DNA from: Desulfobacterales bacterium | GTDB taxonomy: Bacteria > Desulfobacterota > Desulfobacteria > Desulfobacterales > Desulfosalsimonadaceae | DNA length: 7,792 nucleotides | Direction of reading: 5' to 3' | Assembly (NCBI GenBank): GCA_029933295.1 | Contig: JAOZOL010000108.1 | Coordinates: 1 to 7,792 of the forward strand | Shown here: one piece after another, positions 6,581-7,792 of the stretch | How the letters are laid out: every line of letters starts with the position of its first letter | Numbering within the stretch: position 1 is the first letter of the stretch | The notes under the pieces: generated by a model | The model's database searches: none | What the model saw: the letters and a program-made list of their open reading frames with translations, nothing else | Told to the model about the DNA's origin: nothing | Translations under genes and position numbers: made by a program

Positions 6581-6629
6581 AATATTGCTGGATAACCGCA
6601 ATTCGGTTTTTACGATTTCGGGCAATATT
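6581..6629. repeat. Nested inverted repeat in the divergent intergenic region
   Basis: AATATTGC (6581-6588) and GCAATATT (6622-6629) are a perfect 8-bp inverted repeat. Inside it, AACCG (6594-6598) and CGGTT (6604-6608) form a second hairpin with a 5-base loop and a T-run after it. It lies between the minus-strand promoter candidate and the + strand promoter candidate. It could be an operator, a weak terminator, or chance in AT-rich DNA. Confidence 0.35.
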
Positions 6630-6697
6630 AAAATTTCAAATACGGTTACCCTTGAAAAATAATCCGTGGAGACAATTTTTCTGGCGGTTGATTTTGC

Positions 6698-6725
6698 TTG
6701 ACAATATCTGATGAGATTATAAAAA
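6698..6725 (+). promoter_or_regulatory. Candidate promoter for the riboswitch-thi4 transcript
   Basis: A perfect TTGACA (6698-6703) is followed after 16 bases by TAAAAA (6720-6725), a 4/6 match to the -10 box. TATAAA at 6718 is a better box but the 14-base spacing is short. Transcription would start about 30-35 bases before the aptamer, which is the expected arrangement. Confidence 0.45.
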
Positions 6726-6765
6726 ATTAGACCATTCGTTAATATTTCTTTTTTGAAATATAAAG

Positions 6766-6853
6766 ACGTTAGGGGTGTTGCGCGGCAGCTGAGAACCCGG
6801 AGTTCGGGTAACCCTTATAACCTGATCAGGATAATGCCTGCGAAGGGAAACGA
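6766..6853 (+). promoter_or_regulatory. TPP riboswitch aptamer (THI element)
   Basis: The conserved core is present in order: GGGGTG (6772-6777), GCTGAGA (6788-6794), a short P3 hairpin ACCCG (6795-6799) / CGGGT (6805-6809), ACCC (6810-6813), CCTGATC (6821-6827), GGATAATGCC (6829-6838), and GCGAAGGGA (6840-6848). CGTT (6767-6770) can pair with AACG (6849-6852) as closing helix P1. The aptamer binds thiamine pyrophosphate and lowers expression of the thiamine gene downstream, here thi4. Its 3' edge takes part in an alternative antiterminator pairing. Confidence 0.95.
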
Positions 6854-6886
6854 TAAGTTAACAAAAAATGGATTTTACATGTGTTG

Positions 6887-6924
6887 ACCGTTTCTCTTTA
6901 CAGGGGAAGCGGTTTTTTTGTTTT
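6887..6924 (+). terminator. TPP-controlled intrinsic terminator (expression platform)
   Basis: 6887-6897 (starting ACCGTTTCTC) pairs with 6903-6913 (GGGGAAGCGGT) in an 11-bp stem including a few G-T wobbles, with a 5-base loop. Seven T follow at 6913-6919, then G and four more T. AAGGGAAACG (6843-6852) at the aptamer edge can instead pair with CGTTTCTCTT (6889-6898). This would block the terminator when TPP is absent. Confidence 0.85.
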
Positions 6925-6954
6925 AATCCATCAAAAGTAAAAATTGGTAACTGA

Positions 6955-6960
6955 AAGGAG
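6955..6960 (+). promoter_or_regulatory. Ribosome binding site deciding the thi4 start
   Basis: AAGGAG lies 7 bases before the ATG at 6968. An in-frame TTG at 6944 would add eight residues but lies upstream of this site, so it is rejected. Confidence 0.85.
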
Positions 6961-6967
6961 AAAAATC

Positions 6968-7741
6968 ATGGCATTGGATGAAGTCATTATCACAAAAGCG
7001 ATCATTGATCGGTATTATGAAAAATTAATTGCAAATCTTGAAACGGATGTGGCCATTGTCGGCGGCGGGCCGTCCGGCCTGGTCGCCGGGTACTTTCTTG
7101 CGAAAGCCGGTAAAAAAGTGGTATTGTTTGAACGGAAATTAAGTATCGGCGGCGGCATGTGGGGCGGCGGTATGATGTTTAATGAGATTGTTGTCCAAAA
7201 AAATGCGATTCATATTTTAGAAGAATTCGGCATCCGGCTCAGAAAGTTTCAGGAAAATTATTATACGGCAGATGCCGTCGAAGCCGTCACGTCATTGACA
7301 TCAAAAGCGATCCAGGCAGGGCTTGCCATATTTAATTGTGTATCGGTGGAAGATGTGATGATGCGGCCCGAAGGGATTACCGGGCTTGTCATTAACTGGT
7401 CTCCGGTGGAGATGGCCGGGCTGCATATTGATCCGTTGACCGTCCGATCGAAGTTTGTGGTGGATGCCACGGGCCATGCCACGGAAGTTGTAAACGTAGT
7501 GGTTCGTAAAGTGCCGGGAAAACTGATGACGGAAAGCGGCAAAATTGAAGGTGAAAAGTCCATGTGGGCGGATCATGCGGAAACTCTGACCATCGACAAT
7601 ACCCGTGAAGTTTTTCCCGGCCTTTATGTGACCGGAATGGCGGCCAACGCCACCGCCGGCGGACCCAGAATGGGGCCGATATTCGGCGGGATGCTGCTTT
7701 CCGGAGAAAAGGCGGCTGTTGAATTGGCCAGCCGTCTGTGA
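6968..7741 (+). CDS. thi4: Thi4-family thiazole synthase (sulfide-dependent adenosine thiazole synthase type)
   Basis: This 257-residue cytosolic enzyme makes the thiazole half of thiamine from NAD and glycine. The dinucleotide-binding GGGPSG (residues 32-37) follows VAIV, and Glu55-Arg56 ends the second strand. GGGMWGGGMM (61-70) and the C-terminal GMAANATAGGPRMGPIFGG (223-241) are Thi4 hallmarks. In MAGLHIDPL, His153 stands where yeast Thi4 has the Cys that donates its sulfur and dies. Enzymes with His in this place (characterised in methanogens) use free sulfide catalytically with iron. This suits a sulfidogenic anaerobe. The annotation 'ribose 1,5-bisphosphate isomerase' given to some archaeal relatives is less likely, given the TPP riboswitch upstream. 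The gene is complete, and no other thi gene is in the window. Confidence 0.94.
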   Translation: MALDEVIITKAIIDRYYEKLIANLETDVAIVGGGPSGLVAGYFLAKAGKKVVLFERKLSIGGGMWGGGMMFNEIVVQKNAIHILEEFGIRLRKFQENYYTADAVEAVTSLTSKAIQAGLAIFNCVSVEDVMMRPEGITGLVINWSPVEMAGLHIDPLTVRSKFVVDATGHATEVVNVVVRKVPGKLMTESGKIEGEKSMWADHAETLTIDNTREVFPGLYVTGMAANATAGGPRMGPIFGGMLLSGEKAAVELASRL

Positions 7742-7792
7742 TATTAATACCTGAATTTTGCATGAAAATTAATAAGAACTTTTTTATCAATT

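Noticed and set aside
7762..7792. Start of a further + strand gene (ATG at 7762, ten codons then end of window)
   Set aside because: There is no Shine-Dalgarno in the required place, the stretch is AT-rich, and the open frame is too short to judge. It may equally be part of a weak AT-only hairpin (7754-7759 with 7765-7770).

Overview
The window looks like chromosomal DNA of a sulfate-reducing member of the Desulfobacterota, most likely Desulfobacterales-like. This is an inference from three things: a CooC-type nickel-insertion ATPase, a bacterial Thi4 of the sulfide-dependent type, and two palindromic intergenic repeats of a style I associate, from memory only, with that order. Base composition is moderate, with AT-rich intergenic stretches. 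No rRNA, tRNA, CRISPR array, transposase or phage gene is visible.

Positions 1-56 hold a factor-independent terminator for a gene outside the window. Then comes a TonB-type energy-transduction cluster on the + strand: a secreted protein built almost entirely of about 20 Asp-rich 24-residue repeats (114-1685), exbB (1704-2321), exbD (2321-2728) and tonB (2889-3590). The first three genes are tightly packed and surely co-transcribed. tonB is set apart and is bracketed by two related, same-orientation palindromic elements of 124 and 125 bp (2731-2854 and 3589-3713). The second of these overlaps the tonB stop codon.

Next is a two-gene + strand unit: cooC (3761-4522) and a class I/II PLP-dependent aminotransferase (4519-5667), joined by a 4-base overlap. 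No carbon monoxide dehydrogenase gene lies beside them here. The aminotransferase converges on, and overlaps by 17 bp, a minus-strand gene for a MipA/OmpV-family outer-membrane barrel (6478 down to 5651).

The 489-base gap 6479-6967 is regulatory. It contains a candidate minus-strand promoter for the barrel gene, an unexplained nested inverted repeat, a candidate + strand promoter, a TPP riboswitch, and an intrinsic terminator. An antiterminator pairing can be read directly from the sequence. These lead into thi4 (6968-7741), a thiazole synthase with His where the yeast suicide enzyme has its sulfur-donating Cys. The last 51 bases hold nothing that can be called securely.

The most interesting points are the paired palindromic elements around tonB, the Asp-repeat protein fused into an ExbBD operon, the cooC-aminotransferase pair, and the fully readable riboswitch switching mechanism.
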